NCBI RefSeq assembly: GCF_042944905.1
Contig: NZ_CP168496.1
Span: 1,674,001-1,738,000, forward strand
DNA length: 64,000 nucleotides
Reading direction: 5' to 3'
DNA from: Psychrobacillus sp042944905
GTDB taxonomy: Bacteria > Bacillota > Bacilli > Bacillales_A > Planococcaceae
Shown: one piece after another, positions 15,878 through 25,335 of the stretch
How positions within the stretch are numbered: position 1 is the stretch's first letter
How the letters are laid out: every line of letters begins with the position of its first letter
Notes under the pieces: generated by a model
Databases searched by the model: none
What the model was told of the DNA's origin: nothing
Seen by the model: the letters and a program-made list of their open reading frames with translations, nothing else
Program-made: the position numbers and the translations under genes

Positions 15878-17689
15878 TTACTTACTGTCAATTTCCTCTG
15901 TAAGTGATTCTAGCTCATCTATTAAAGTGCCGATATAAGCAATCGTATCTCGCAATGGTTTTTCAGTGGTAATATCCACTCCAGCCATTTTTGCAAGCTC
16001 TATAGGCGATTTTGTGCCACCGGCTTTTAATACTTCGGTCCATTCATCTACCGCAACTTGTCCCTCATCTAAAACTCGCTTTGAAACCTGCGTAGAAATT
16101 GTCAAACCAGCACTATATGTGTAAGGATACAAGCCCATATAGTAGTGAGGTTGTCTCATCCAAGTTAACTCTGCACCTTCTGTAATTTCTACAGCATCTC
16201 CCCAAAACTCTTCTAATACACTTCGTTTATATTCATTTAAAATAGGTGCATTAACTGGGAGTCCTTCGTCAATTCGTTGGTAAACTTTCCGTTGATACGC
16301 TGCCTCTAGTAAATGTGTAACAAAGTTATGGTAGTACGTTCTAGCAACGATAGAAGAAATAACCCATCGTTTAAATTTAGGGTCATTTGAGTTTTCCAAT
16401 AAATGATTAGCTACGAGCATTTCATTCATAGTTGATGGCGCTTCGATAAAATATAAGGAAGGGCGAGCATTGAATATATTTTGTTCTTTATTTGCGTGAT
16501 AGAAGTGACCAGCATGTCCTAGTTCATGTGCAAGGACGAAAACCTCATTCATTCTACTTGACCAAGATATTAATATATAAGGGTGATTTCCATAAGGACT
16601 AGAACAAAATGCGCCAGTAGATTTACCTGTATTTTGGGCGAAATCGATCCAACGTTCCTTATATGAGCGTTCCACCATCTCTAGATATTCTTCCCCCATA
16701 ACACCAAGAGCATCTTCGATATATTTTTTTGATTCTTCGATGGTGATTTTTGGTTCGTATGATGGGTCCAATGAAATTTTCAAATCGGCAAAGGTCATTC
16801 TATCTAAACCATGCACTTTTTGAAGAAGCTTTGCATATTTACGCATATGCGGTGCGAGCTCTTTCATGATTAGATCGATTTGGCGATCATATAATGTGCG
16901 GTCGACTTCTTGATTTAACAATAAGTAATCGAAAATAGAATTGTATCCTCTTAAATCCGAAGTCGTTTTTTCTATTTGTAAATGCATATCGTATGTTTTT
17001 GCTGTTGTATGCTGGTATTCTTTGAGTTTGCTTGAAAAAGCGTTAAAAGCTGACCGTCTTACATCTGTGTCGGATTCGGCTTCCCAATCATTTTCAAATA
17101 ATACATAGCTTAATGGATAAGAGTATCCGTTTACTTCGAAATTTTCAAAAGAAGTGTCTAACATTTTCGTTGTATCATACAACTTATAAGGTCCATTGAA
17201 TGTAGAAGAAAAAGCTGCGAGAGTTTTTTCTACTTCTGGATGCAGTTGATACTGTTTTTTGATAATAAGTTTTTGTAAGTAGTTTTGATATGAAGGGCTA
17301 ATGTCAATTGCTTCTTGCAAAACCTCATTTGGTAGTTCTACTAGTTCACTATTCAAGAATGATAACCTACTATTAACTTTTGCAGAAAGGGAAGCAAATT
17401 TACTTCCTTGTAGCTGTGCTTCTGTGTTCGTTTGGTCTGTACTTAGAGATAGACTAGCGTATGTTCCGCTAGGGACTAGTTTTTCAAAAATAGAAGCATA
17501 ATCTTCTAATGCTTCCAATATAATCGCAGGATTATCAATTTTTCCTTTGAATTTTTCTTCAAAGATATTTACTTCTTCCTCTATTTCTTTTAAAGATGTA
17601 TTAAAATCTTCTTCCGATTCAAATAAATCCTTCAAATTCCACGTTTCTTCTATTGGTACTTCAGATCTACTTGGTAAACTTTTGACCAT
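15878..17689 (-). CDS. pepF: Oligoendopeptidase F (M3B metallopeptidase)
   Basis: 603 residues, the usual length. A cytoplasmic zinc peptidase that cuts short peptides. The zinc site is LAHELGHAGHF (HExxH) with the third ligand Glu downstream in EAPSTMNEML. The N-terminal helical domain begins EVPIEETWNLKDLFESEEDF, typical of PepF. GAGAGG precedes the ATG. It is a single gene; its 3' flank is the dispersed element copy 1, with no ordinary terminator between. It neighbours a branched-chain amino acid importer, which fits general peptide and amino acid use, but they are divergent. Confidence 0.95.
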   Translation of the reverse strand: MVKSLPSRSEVPIEETWNLKDLFESEEDFNTSLKEIEEEVNIFEEKFKGKIDNPAIILEALEDYASIFEKLVPSGTYASLSLSTDQTNTEAQLQGSKFASLSAKVNSRLSFLNSELVELPNEVLQEAIDISPSYQNYLQKLIIKKQYQLHPEVEKTLAAFSSTFNGPYKLYDTTKMLDTSFENFEVNGYSYPLSYVLFENDWEAESDTDVRRSAFNAFSSKLKEYQHTTAKTYDMHLQIEKTTSDLRGYNSIFDYLLLNQEVDRTLYDRQIDLIMKELAPHMRKYAKLLQKVHGLDRMTFADLKISLDPSYEPKITIEESKKYIEDALGVMGEEYLEMVERSYKERWIDFAQNTGKSTGAFCSSPYGNHPYILISWSSRMNEVFVLAHELGHAGHFYHANKEQNIFNARPSLYFIEAPSTMNEMLVANHLLENSNDPKFKRWVISSIVARTYYHNFVTHLLEAAYQRKVYQRIDEGLPVNAPILNEYKRSVLEEFWGDAVEITEGAELTWMRQPHYYMGLYPYTYSAGLTISTQVSKRVLDEGQVAVDEWTEVLKAGGTKSPIELAKMAGVDITTEKPLRDTIAYIGTLIDELESLTEEIDSK

Positions 17690-17948
17690 TTTTACCTCTC
17701 CTCTTTATTACGGATATCGAACTATTATCTAGTATATATAAAAGTTATAGAAAAGTAAAAACAATCATATAATAATAAGTTTTCAAGTATTTGCAAATCT
17801 AATAAGTGAGAATAATAGATTGAACCGTTTTTAATAAATTAAACAATATTATCTTAAATATCGGAAGTCGTATATTTAGTCTCTCTAAATTTCCAATAAC
17901 AGAGTGATACCGAGGTCTTTAGCATTGAAACATAAGATTACATTAGTT

Positions 17949-17963
17949 AGTTATCTGAAATTT
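17949..17963 (+). promoter_or_regulatory. CodY-box-like motif upstream of livJ
   Basis: AGTTATCTGAAATTT matches 12 of 15 positions of the CodY consensus AATTTTCWGAAAATT. CodY senses branched-chain amino acids and represses their transport genes in bacilli, so the place is plausible. In AT-rich DNA such matches also arise by chance. Confidence 0.35.
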
Positions 17964-18007
17964 AAAAATTAAAACAAAAATTAGTATAGACTGAATTAAA
18001 ACTTTGT

Positions 18008-18035
18008 TTTACAATGAGATTGTTCTAAATAATAA
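18008..18035 (+). promoter_or_regulatory. Possible livJ promoter
   Basis: TTTACA, a 16-base spacer and TAATAA lie about 95 bases before the livJ start. Both hexamers are near consensus but the call is weak. Confidence 0.35.
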
Positions 18036-18129
18036 ATTGATAGTTTCTAAGGCGAACTAATTTAGAAAAAGAAAAGTAGTGTAGCTTATATTTTTAGAAC
18101 TATCGAACAATGACAATGGGGGTAAATTT

Positions 18130-19305
18130 ATGAAGACAAAGAAGTTTGCATCACTTTTTCTTGCAACAACTCTTTTAACGGGTGTTCTTGCAGGATGTTC
18201 AAGTGGAGATGAAGGTAGTTCAAAAGATGGGGACACGATTAAGATTGGGGCCAATCTTGAGCTTTCAGGTGGAACAGCATCATACGGTTCATCCGAAGCA
18301 GAGGCTATCGATTTAGCTGTAGAAGAAATCAACGCAGCTGGTGGTATTGATGGTAAAAAGATCGAATTAATCAAGGTTGATAATAAATCAGACGCAGCGG
18401 AAGCGACAAGTGGTGCCATTAAACTAACTAGTCAAGATAAAGTTACTGCTATTATTGGAGCAGCAACAAGTGGAAACTCTGTTGCACAAGTGCAAATTGC
18501 TACTGATAACAAAACACCAATGATCTCTCCTTCTGGTACTAGTACAACTGTAACGGTAGGAGAAGACGGTAAAGTGAATCCTTTTACATTCCGTACTGCA
18601 TTTATTGATCCTTTCCAAGGAACTGTAGCTGCGAACTTTGCTGCTAATGACTTGAAAGTGAAAAATGTAGCGGTATACGCGGATAATGCAAGTGATTATG
18701 CGAAAGGTCTTGCTTCATCTTTCATTAAAGACTTTGAAGCTGCTGGAGGCAAAATTGTTGCAAAAGAATCGTATGTAGCAAAAGATACTGATTTCCGTTC
18801 AACTCTTACGCGTATTAAAGCTGCAAATCCAGACTTCATCTTTATCCCTGGATATTATGAAGAAGTTGGATTAATCGTTAAGCAAGCTCGTGAATTAGGA
18901 ATTACAGTTCCGTTAATGGGTGCTGATGGTTGGGATTCACCAACTATCGTTGACTTAGCTGGAGCAGATGCGCTCAATAATACGTACATTATTACTGCAT
19001 ATTCTTCAGAAGATCCAGATGGTTTAGCTAAGTCATTCGCTGAAAAATTTAAAGCAAAATATGGTAAAGAACCAAACTCATTTAATGCATTAGGATATGA
19101 CACAGTTTACTTATTAAAAGATGCAATTGAACGTGCTGGTTCTTTAGATGGAACTAAAATTAGAGATGCTATTGAATCTACAGATAACCTTGAATTAGTT
19201 ACAGGATTATATTCTGTTGATGAATATCATCATCCCATTAAATCAGCTATTGTTATTGAGTTTGTTGATGGAAAACAAGTATTTAAAACAAAAGTTAATC
19301 CATAA
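18130..19305 (+). CDS. livJ: Branched-chain amino acid ABC transporter, substrate-binding lipoprotein
   Basis: 391 residues. The lipoprotein signal has its lipobox at VLAGC (Cys23), so the mature protein is membrane-anchored. The periplasmic-binding type I fold is shown by IKIGANLELSGGTASYG, EEINAAGGIDGKKI and the hinge region ASDYAKGLASSF. It captures Leu/Ile/Val or related ligands for LivHMGF. First gene of a five-gene operon, preceded by GGGGGT. A short GC hairpin follows it, which often lets the binding protein be made in excess over the permease. Confidence 0.93.
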   Translation: MKTKKFASLFLATTLLTGVLAGCSSGDEGSSKDGDTIKIGANLELSGGTASYGSSEAEAIDLAVEEINAAGGIDGKKIELIKVDNKSDAAEATSGAIKLTSQDKVTAIIGAATSGNSVAQVQIATDNKTPMISPSGTSTTVTVGEDGKVNPFTFRTAFIDPFQGTVAANFAANDLKVKNVAVYADNASDYAKGLASSFIKDFEAAGGKIVAKESYVAKDTDFRSTLTRIKAANPDFIFIPGYYEEVGLIVKQARELGITVPLMGADGWDSPTIVDLAGADALNNTYIITAYSSEDPDGLAKSFAEKFKAKYGKEPNSFNALGYDTVYLLKDAIERAGSLDGTKIRDAIESTDNLELVTGLYSVDEYHHPIKSAIVIEFVDGKQVFKTKVNP

Positions 19306-19324
19306 GATTAGCAAGCAATATGTC

Positions 19325-19345
19325 GGGGGGGATAATGCCCCTCCT
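19325..19345 (+). other. Intercistronic GC hairpin between livJ and livH
   Basis: A G-run pairs with CCCC around a short AT loop and is followed by CTTTTC. It may be a partial terminator or an mRNA-stabilising stem after livJ. Confidence 0.4.
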
Positions 19346-19394
19346 TTTCTATTTCTAAACGTATAGAAATTTTCAACTAAAGGAGTGAAACTTT

Positions 19395-20270
19395 ATGGAA
19401 TGGATTCAGCAATTAATAAACGGTATTTCACTCGGAAGTATATACGCATTAATCGCGCTTGGTTACACAATGGTTTATGGAATTATAAAATTAATTAACT
19501 TTGCACATGGTGATGTGTTTATGGTTGGTTCTTTCATTGGATTTTATTCGATTACTGTATTTGGACTAGGATTTTTTCCAGCATTAATCATATCGATGGC
19601 AGCATGTGCGTTATTCGGTGTCATCATTGAGCGTATAGCATATAAACGTCTAAGAAATGCAACTCGAATTGCCGCTCTTATTACTGCGATCGGTGTATCG
19701 TTGTTAATCGAATATGGTGTTATTTATGTTAGAGGGGCCCAACCAGAAGCGTATCCGGATGTATTTTCAAATCGCTCATTTGAATTTTTGGGTGCTCATA
19801 TTAGTATACAATCTATTCTGATACTCTCCGTTTCTGTTGTTTTAATGATTTTATTGCAATTTATCGTTCATAAAACGAAAACGGGTAAGGCAATGCGTGC
19901 AGTTTCTCATGATACAGAAGCGGCGAAATTAATGGGTATTAATGTTGATAATACTATTTCTGCTACTTTCGCAATTGGTTCTGCTTTAGCAGGGGCAGCT
20001 GGTGTTATTTTTGGTGTTTATTATACAAAGATTGATCCGCTAATGGGAGTTATTCCAGGAGTGAAAGCATTTGTAGCTGCTGTTCTTGGTGGTATTGGAA
20101 TAATCCCTGGAGCAATGGTGGGTGGATTGGTACTCGGAGTTGTTGAAACGTTTGTTAGTGCGCTAGGTTTCTCGTTATGGAGAGATGCTGCAGCATTCGT
20201 CATTTTAATATTAATTCTGATTTTCAGACCATCTGGAATCTTTGGCAAAAATACACGAGAGAAAGTGTAG
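19395..20270 (+). CDS. livH: Branched-chain amino acid ABC transporter permease LivH
   Basis: 291 residues with about eight hydrophobic segments. The N-terminus QQLINGISLGSIYALIALGYTMVYG and INFAHGDVFM are hallmark LivH sequence; a conserved loop with GINVDNTISATFAIGSALAG contacts the ATPases. One half of the permease with LivM, which begins 13 bases downstream. An AAAGGAG site precedes the ATG. Confidence 0.94.
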   Translation: MEWIQQLINGISLGSIYALIALGYTMVYGIIKLINFAHGDVFMVGSFIGFYSITVFGLGFFPALIISMAACALFGVIIERIAYKRLRNATRIAALITAIGVSLLIEYGVIYVRGAQPEAYPDVFSNRSFEFLGAHISIQSILILSVSVVLMILLQFIVHKTKTGKAMRAVSHDTEAAKLMGINVDNTISATFAIGSALAGAAGVIFGVYYTKIDPLMGVIPGVKAFVAAVLGGIGIIPGAMVGGLVLGVVETFVSALGFSLWRDAAAFVILILILIFRPSGIFGKNTREKV

Positions 20271-20283
20271 GTGATACATAATT

Positions 20284-21234
20284 ATGAAAAAGTCAAAACA
20301 GTTTTGGCCATTTGTTATTGCGGCGGTATTAGTTTATGCAGTTGTACAGGTTCTAATTTCAAATGGACTAATGAATCAATTTTATTCTAATACACTAATT
20401 TTAATTTCCATTAACATAATTTTAGCAGTCAGCCTACATTTAGTAATCGGTATTACAGGGCAATTTTCGATAGGGCACGCTGGATTTTTAGCAATAGGAG
20501 CTTATTTATCTGCCATAGTCACGATGAAATTACATCTTCCCTTCATAGTAGCAATTTTAGTTGGTGGAATTGTAGCTGCATTAGCTGGATTAATTGTTGG
20601 TATTCCAAGTTTAAGATTAAAAGGGGATTATTTAGCAATCGCTACTCTTGGTTTTGCTGAAATAATTCGAATTGTTTTCTTAAACGTTGATTATGTTGGC
20701 GGTGCAGCAGGAATGCAGGTAACTCATTTAACAACATGGACATATGCATTTCTATGTTTAGTAGTTACTATTATCGTAATAGTAAACTTTACAAATTCTC
20801 GTCATGGTATTGCAGCTATTTCTGTGAGAGAAAACGAAATTGCTTCAGATGCAATGGGTATAAACACTACTTATTATAAAGTAGTAGCATTTGCGCTAGG
20901 CTCGTTTTTTGCTGGTGTAGCTGGTGCTCTATATTCACATAACTTTTACATCATTCAACCAAGTCAATTCGGCTTTTTAAAGTCGTTTGATATTTTAATT
21001 TTCGTAGTACTAGGTGGACTAGGGAGTCTTTCAGGTGCAGTTCTTTCTGCAATTTTGCTGACAGTTGTTTCTACTTATCTTCAAGGATATCCGGAGACTC
21101 GAATGATTATATATAGTCTTGTGTTAATCTTAGTTATGTTATATCGACCAAAAGGATTAATGGGTACTATGGAGATTACAGATTACTTCAAATTATGGAG
21201 AACGCCAAAAGGAGGCGGTCAACATGGCAAATAA
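20284..21234 (+). CDS. livM: Branched-chain amino acid ABC transporter permease LivM
   Basis: 316 residues with eight to nine hydrophobic segments. Family landmarks: LVIGITGQFSIGHAGFLAIGAY, PSLRLKGDYLAIATLGFAEI and the C-terminal YRPKGLMG. Pairs with LivH in the inner membrane. Its end overlaps livG by 11 bases, so translation is coupled. Confidence 0.94.
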   Translation: MKKSKQFWPFVIAAVLVYAVVQVLISNGLMNQFYSNTLILISINIILAVSLHLVIGITGQFSIGHAGFLAIGAYLSAIVTMKLHLPFIVAILVGGIVAALAGLIVGIPSLRLKGDYLAIATLGFAEIIRIVFLNVDYVGGAAGMQVTHLTTWTYAFLCLVVTIIVIVNFTNSRHGIAAISVRENEIASDAMGINTTYYKVVAFALGSFFAGVAGALYSHNFYIIQPSQFGFLKSFDILIFVVLGGLGSLSGAVLSAILLTVVSTYLQGYPETRMIIYSLVLILVMLYRPKGLMGTMEITDYFKLWRTPKGGGQHGK

Positions 21235-22012
21235 ACCTTTATTAGAAGTAAAAAATGCAGGAATTCAATTTGGTGGATTAAAAGCTGTTCAAAATTTAAA
21301 TATGGTATTAAATCAAGGGGAATTAGTTGGTTTGATCGGACCAAATGGTGCAGGGAAAACTACAAGTTTTAACTTACTAACAGGCGTATATGAGCCGACA
21401 GAAGGGGACATCTTATTCACTGGAGAACGTATAAACGGTTTAGCACCATATAAAGTTACTAGAAAAGGGATAAGCCGTACGTTTCAAAATATTCGACTGT
21501 TTAATGATTTATCTGTGTTAGACAATGTAAAAGTTGCCTATCATTCACTTGCGAAACACTCTATTTTAAGTTCCGTTTTACGTTTGCCATCACATTTTAA
21601 AGGCGAACAAGAAATGGAAGAAAAATCAATTGAGTTTCTAAAAATATTTAGCCTAGACAAATACAAAGATGAGCTTGCAAAAAATCTACCTTATGGTCAG
21701 CAACGGAGATTAGAAATCGCTCGTGCATTAGCTGCTAGTCCGCAACTTCTTTTGCTTGATGAGCCAGCTGCTGGCATGAATCCTCAGGAAACGAAAGATT
21801 TAATGGATTTAATCGCGTTTATACGAAATAAATTCGATCTAACAATACTACTTATCGAACATGATATGAATTTAGTTATGGGTGTTTGTGAAAGAATTTA
21901 TGTACTAGATCATGGTCAACTTCTTGCTGAAGGATCACCAGAAGTGATCCGTAACCATCCTAAGGTTATTGAAGCATATTTAGGGGAGGAAGTTCACGTT
22001 GACAATGCTTAA
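21224..22012 (+). CDS. livG: Branched-chain amino acid ABC transporter ATP-binding protein LivG
   Basis: 262 residues. Walker A GPNGAGKTT, Q-loop region SRTFQNIRLF, signature LPYGQQRRLEIA, Walker B LLLLDEPAAGM and H-loop LLIEHDM. The C-terminal extension with PEVIRNHPKVIEAYLG is typical of LivG. GGAGG precedes the ATG inside livM. Forms the ATPase pair with LivF. Confidence 0.95.
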   Translation: MANKPLLEVKNAGIQFGGLKAVQNLNMVLNQGELVGLIGPNGAGKTTSFNLLTGVYEPTEGDILFTGERINGLAPYKVTRKGISRTFQNIRLFNDLSVLDNVKVAYHSLAKHSILSSVLRLPSHFKGEQEMEEKSIEFLKIFSLDKYKDELAKNLPYGQQRRLEIARALAASPQLLLLDEPAAGMNPQETKDLMDLIAFIRNKFDLTILLIEHDMNLVMGVCERIYVLDHGQLLAEGSPEVIRNHPKVIEAYLGEEVHVDNA

Positions 22013-22712
22013 AATTGAAAATATAGATGTGTTTTACGGTAATATCCAAGCGCTAAGAGATGTTACTATTGAAGTTAATGAAGGAGAAATTGTGACCCTT
22101 ATCGGTGCCAATGGAGCTGGAAAAAGTACACTACTGAAAACAATTTCGGGACTTCTAAAGCCTAAAAAAGGAAAAATAGAATTTTTGAGTAATTCAATTT
22201 CGGGTAAACAAGCCCAAACGATTGTAAAATCAGGTATCTCTCACGTTCCGGAAGGCCGTCGTGTATTTGCGAATTTAACGGTTGAAGAAAATCTAGAATT
22301 AGGGGCCTTTTTACGAAAAGACAAAGCGGGAATTCATTCGGATATGCAAAAGGTTTACGAGATTTTCCCTAGATTATTAGAGCGGAAAAAACAACATTCT
22401 GGTACTCTTTCAGGTGGTGAACAACAAATGCTCGCTATGGGTCGAGCAATTATGGCAAAACCAAAGCTTGTATTATTAGATGAACCTTCGATGGGTCTTG
22501 CACCATTAATGGTTAAAACGATTTTCGAAGTGATAAAAGATATAAATCAAGATGGCACTACTGTTTTACTAGTAGAGCAAAATGCCAATATGGCATTGTC
22601 TGTTGCAAGTCGGGGTTATGTAATTGAAACAGGCCGAGTAGTACTTTCAGGTTCAGCAAATGATCTACAAACAAGTGAAGAAGTCCGACAAGCATATTTA
22701 GGTGGACATTAA
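21999..22712 (+). CDS. livF: Branched-chain amino acid ABC transporter ATP-binding protein LivF
   Basis: 237 residues. Walker A GANGAGKST, VPEGRRVFANLTVEENL (a LivF hallmark), signature LSGGEQQMLAMGRA, Walker B LVLLDEPSMGLAP. The start is probably TTG 21999, placed nine bases after GGAGG; ATG 22005 is the alternative. Either overlaps the end of livG. Last gene of the operon. Confidence 0.94.
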   Translation: MTMLKIENIDVFYGNIQALRDVTIEVNEGEIVTLIGANGAGKSTLLKTISGLLKPKKGKIEFLSNSISGKQAQTIVKSGISHVPEGRRVFANLTVEENLELGAFLRKDKAGIHSDMQKVYEIFPRLLERKKQHSGTLSGGEQQMLAMGRAIMAKPKLVLLDEPSMGLAPLMVKTIFEVIKDINQDGTTVLLVEQNANMALSVASRGYVIETGRVVLSGSANDLQTSEEVRQAYLGGH

Positions 22713-22715
22713 TAA

Positions 22716-22759
22716 GAAAAGCTTTCATTAGGTTAATATAACTTAGTGAAAGTTTTTTT
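22716..22759 (+). terminator. Terminator of the liv operon
   Basis: Imperfect stem with arms CTTTCATTAG and CTTAGTGAAAG, then a run of T, starting just after the livF stop. Confidence 0.8.
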
Positions 22760-22819
22760 ATAGTTCCAATGACTTGTTTGATGGTATAATGTATTCATAT
22801 GCTTTTTTTTGGAGGAATT

Positions 22820-24361
22820 ATGATTAAAACGCTTAGATTTTGGATACTTACCCTTATTTCTTTTTCATTAATTGCAATATTAATAAGTTCATTTTTTTCA
22901 AGTTATATAGTAACAAAGAAAAGTTTAATAGAAAATTCTTTAAAGCAAAATGAAGTATACTCCTTAAAACTTGCACAACTTACTCAAGAAGTTTTTGAGT
23001 CGATGCAAGCAAATTTAGAAGCAAGAAAACCGGATGTAATTGAACATATTGATGACCCAGTGGAGCTTACCAAAATATTAGATCAGTTATTGATTAGTGG
23101 TAAAAACTTTAATTCACTTTCTGTTATAGGAAGTGATGCCGTAGCAATAGCTACCTCGCCGAACATAGGAATTGCTGGTAACAAAATAGAATCGCCCGGG
23201 GTACTTGAAGCACTAAGCAAAAAAGCAAATATTATTACTAGTCCTTATAGAGCCGTCACTGGTAGACTACTAATTTTAGTTTCAACTCCGTTATTTGATG
23301 ATAAAAATAACTACCTTGGAATGTTAAATGGCACTATTTATTTGGAGGAAGAAAATTTCATTAAAGATATCTTGGCAAAGCACTTTAATGAAGATGGTTC
23401 CTATGTATTTGTAGTAGATAAAGAAGGAACTTTAATTTATCATCCAGATACTAATAGAATTGGTGAAAATGTTAGAGAAAATAAAGTTGTTCAAGATTTA
23501 ATGAAAAAGCAATCTGGTGCAAAAGAAATTTTCAATACGCAAGGACAACGTGTACTTGCAGGATTTTCTTTTATTGAAGCAAGTGATTGGGGCGTTGTTT
23601 CACAAACTCCTTACAAGAGTAGCTTGAATCCTTTAAGTGGTATTATGAAAAAAATGTTTTTCTATACGATGCCTTTTATCCTTGTATTTTATATTTTGGC
23701 TTTCTTGTTATCTGAAAGACTTGCTTCTCCCTTGAAAAATTTAGCCTTATTTACGATGAACTCAAATTCGGAAGAAACCTATGAAAAACCTAAAATTTCA
23801 ACTTGGTATTTCGAGGCAAAACAACTTTCCGAAACAATCGAAAGGTATCGCAAAAAGCAAGAAGAAACTTTAGCTGATTTTAAACATCAATCATTAACTG
23901 ATTCTTTAACCGGACTTAGAAATAGAAGATACTTAGAACTATTATTTGCAGATTTACTCGAACAAAATAAGCGATTCTCTATGATTATGATTGATATAGA
24001 CCATTTCAAAAAAGTAAATGACGAGTTTGGTCATTCTGCTGGAGATGAAGTGTTGAAATTTTTGGCAAATCGAATGACGTCTATTTCGATTGACAAAGCA
24101 ATCTGTATTAGATTTGGTGGAGAAGAATTTCTGATTGTAATACCGAATGGATCCATTCAAGAGGCGTACATAATGGCAGAAAAGTTAAGAACAGATATAG
24201 AGATGAGCATACCACCTACAAATAGAAGAATAACTATTTCTTCAGGAATCGGTGAATATGTTTTAAAGGAAGAAAGCTTAAGTGACTTTATACATCGAGT
24301 CGACGAAGCTTTATACGATGCCAAATCACAAGGGAGAAATAAAACCGTTTTCTCTAAATAG
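22820..24361 (+). CDS. Membrane diguanylate cyclase with Cache sensor (Cache-GGDEF)
   Basis: 513 residues. Transmembrane helix 1 at about 5-27, an extracellular double-Cache region at about 28-275 (YVFVVDKEGTLIYHPD is the membrane-distal strand pattern), helix 2 at about 280-300, and a C-terminal GGDEF domain from about 350. Active-site residues are intact: DIDHFKKVND, GHSAGDEVL and RFGGEEF. The RxxD inhibitory I-site is absent (IDKA at that place), so product inhibition by c-di-GMP is unlikely. ATG 22820 follows GGAGG; the ORF's earlier ATG lacks a site. Next to liv, so an amino acid ligand is imaginable but unproven. Confidence 0.9.
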   Translation: MIKTLRFWILTLISFSLIAILISSFFSSYIVTKKSLIENSLKQNEVYSLKLAQLTQEVFESMQANLEARKPDVIEHIDDPVELTKILDQLLISGKNFNSLSVIGSDAVAIATSPNIGIAGNKIESPGVLEALSKKANIITSPYRAVTGRLLILVSTPLFDDKNNYLGMLNGTIYLEEENFIKDILAKHFNEDGSYVFVVDKEGTLIYHPDTNRIGENVRENKVVQDLMKKQSGAKEIFNTQGQRVLAGFSFIEASDWGVVSQTPYKSSLNPLSGIMKKMFFYTMPFILVFYILAFLLSERLASPLKNLALFTMNSNSEETYEKPKISTWYFEAKQLSETIERYRKKQEETLADFKHQSLTDSLTGLRNRRYLELLFADLLEQNKRFSMIMIDIDHFKKVNDEFGHSAGDEVLKFLANRMTSISIDKAICIRFGGEEFLIVIPNGSIQEAYIMAEKLRTDIEMSIPPTNRRITISSGIGEYVLKEESLSDFIHRVDEALYDAKSQGRNKTVFSK

Positions 24362-24370
24362 TTGAATAAT

Positions 24371-24407
24371 AAATGGTTTTAGTATAAAAGCTAAAGCCAT
24401 TTTTTTG
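24371..24407 (+). terminator. Terminator after the GGDEF gene
   Basis: Arms AATGGTTTTAG and CTAAAGCCATT with one mismatch, followed by seven T. Confidence 0.8.
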
Positions 24408-24416
24408 AGAAGTTTA

Positions 24417-24449
24417 TTGACATTTAACTGAAAATGATTATCATTATTA
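24417..24449 (+). promoter_or_regulatory. Promoter with overlapping Fur box for the efe operon
   Basis: A consensus -35 (TTGACA, 24417-24422) is followed after 16 bases by TATCAT as -10. AAAATGATTATCATTATTA at 24431-24449 is a near-perfect Fur site (core TGATTATCA) lying over the -10. Iron-bound Fur would block transcription, as expected for an iron importer. Confidence 0.85.
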
Positions 24450-24478
24450 GAGAGAGATATAAAGAAAGTAGGATATAC

Positions 24479-25330
24479 ATGAAAAAAACAGCTATTATTA
24501 CTTCATTGATTGCAACTGGTATTTTACTAACTGGTTGTGGAAACTCAACAGAAAACTCAAATGTAGTAGATAAATCAACCAATAAGACGGTTCAATTAAA
24601 CGAAGAATTAGAAAGTTATAAGTCATTTGCCATTGATCAGATAGATCAATTTGTTACCGAAACAGAGAAATTTGTAAATGCAGTAAAAGCTGGAGATATT
24701 GAAAAGGCGAAAGAAATTTATCCAAACGCACGCATGTTCTTTGAACGTTCTGAACCGATCGCTGAGAGTTTTGGAGATTTAGATCCACGGATCGATGCTA
24801 GACTCGCGGATTTAGAAGATGAAGGAAAAACGAAAAAGGATTGGTCAGGCTATCATAAGATTGAATACGGATTGTGGGTTGAAGACACGACAAAAGGTTA
24901 CGAAGAAGTAGCAGATCAGTTATTAAAAGATGCAAAAGAACTTCGTGCACGTGTTGAAACAGTTGAGGTTACACCTGATCTAATGATTACTGGTGCTGTT
25001 GATTTGTTAAATGAAGTTTCTACTTCTAAAATCACTGGTGAAGAAGAGATTTATTCTCATACAGATTTGTATGATTTTAAAGCGAATATTGAAGGTGCAG
25101 AAAAGATATTCACGATATTAAAAGATCAAATCAGTGGGAAAAATGCAGATTTAGTGAAAGAATTGGAACAAAAGTTTGCTAATATTAACAACCTTTTGGC
25201 GAAGTATGAAGATGGGAACGGTGGATATATTTCATACGAAAAACTGACAAATGAGGATACAAAAGTACTTTCTGAAGCGGTTAATCAATTGGGAGAACCT
25301 TTAAGTCAAATAGGAATTATTCTGGAGTGA
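24479..25330 (+). CDS. efeO: Iron uptake lipoprotein EfeO (imelysin/M75 domain)
   Basis: 283 residues. Lipoprotein signal with lipobox LLTGC. The M75-like domain contains the conserved HxxE motif (YHKIEYGLW), a proposed metal site, and E/K-rich helices. EfeO is thought to deliver iron to the EfeU permease. The frame opens at 24434, inside the Fur box, which is not credible; ATG 24479 begins the signal peptide. This is the long-signal, cupredoxin-less form seen in Firmicutes. First gene of a Fur-controlled operon with efeB and efeU. Confidence 0.92.
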   Translation: MKKTAIITSLIATGILLTGCGNSTENSNVVDKSTNKTVQLNEELESYKSFAIDQIDQFVTETEKFVNAVKAGDIEKAKEIYPNARMFFERSEPIAESFGDLDPRIDARLADLEDEGKTKKDWSGYHKIEYGLWVEDTTKGYEEVADQLLKDAKELRARVETVEVTPDLMITGAVDLLNEVSTSKITGEEEIYSHTDLYDFKANIEGAEKIFTILKDQISGKNADLVKELEQKFANINNLLAKYEDGNGGYISYEKLTNEDTKVLSEAVNQLGEPLSQIGIILE

Positions 25331-25335
25331 TATAG

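Larger units (their letters stand above)
17690..18129. other. Regulatory gap between pepF and the liv operon
   Basis: 440 bases without a gene. It must contain the divergent promoters of pepF and livJ. The candidate CodY-like motif and the livJ promoter are listed separately; nothing else is evident. Confidence 0.6.
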
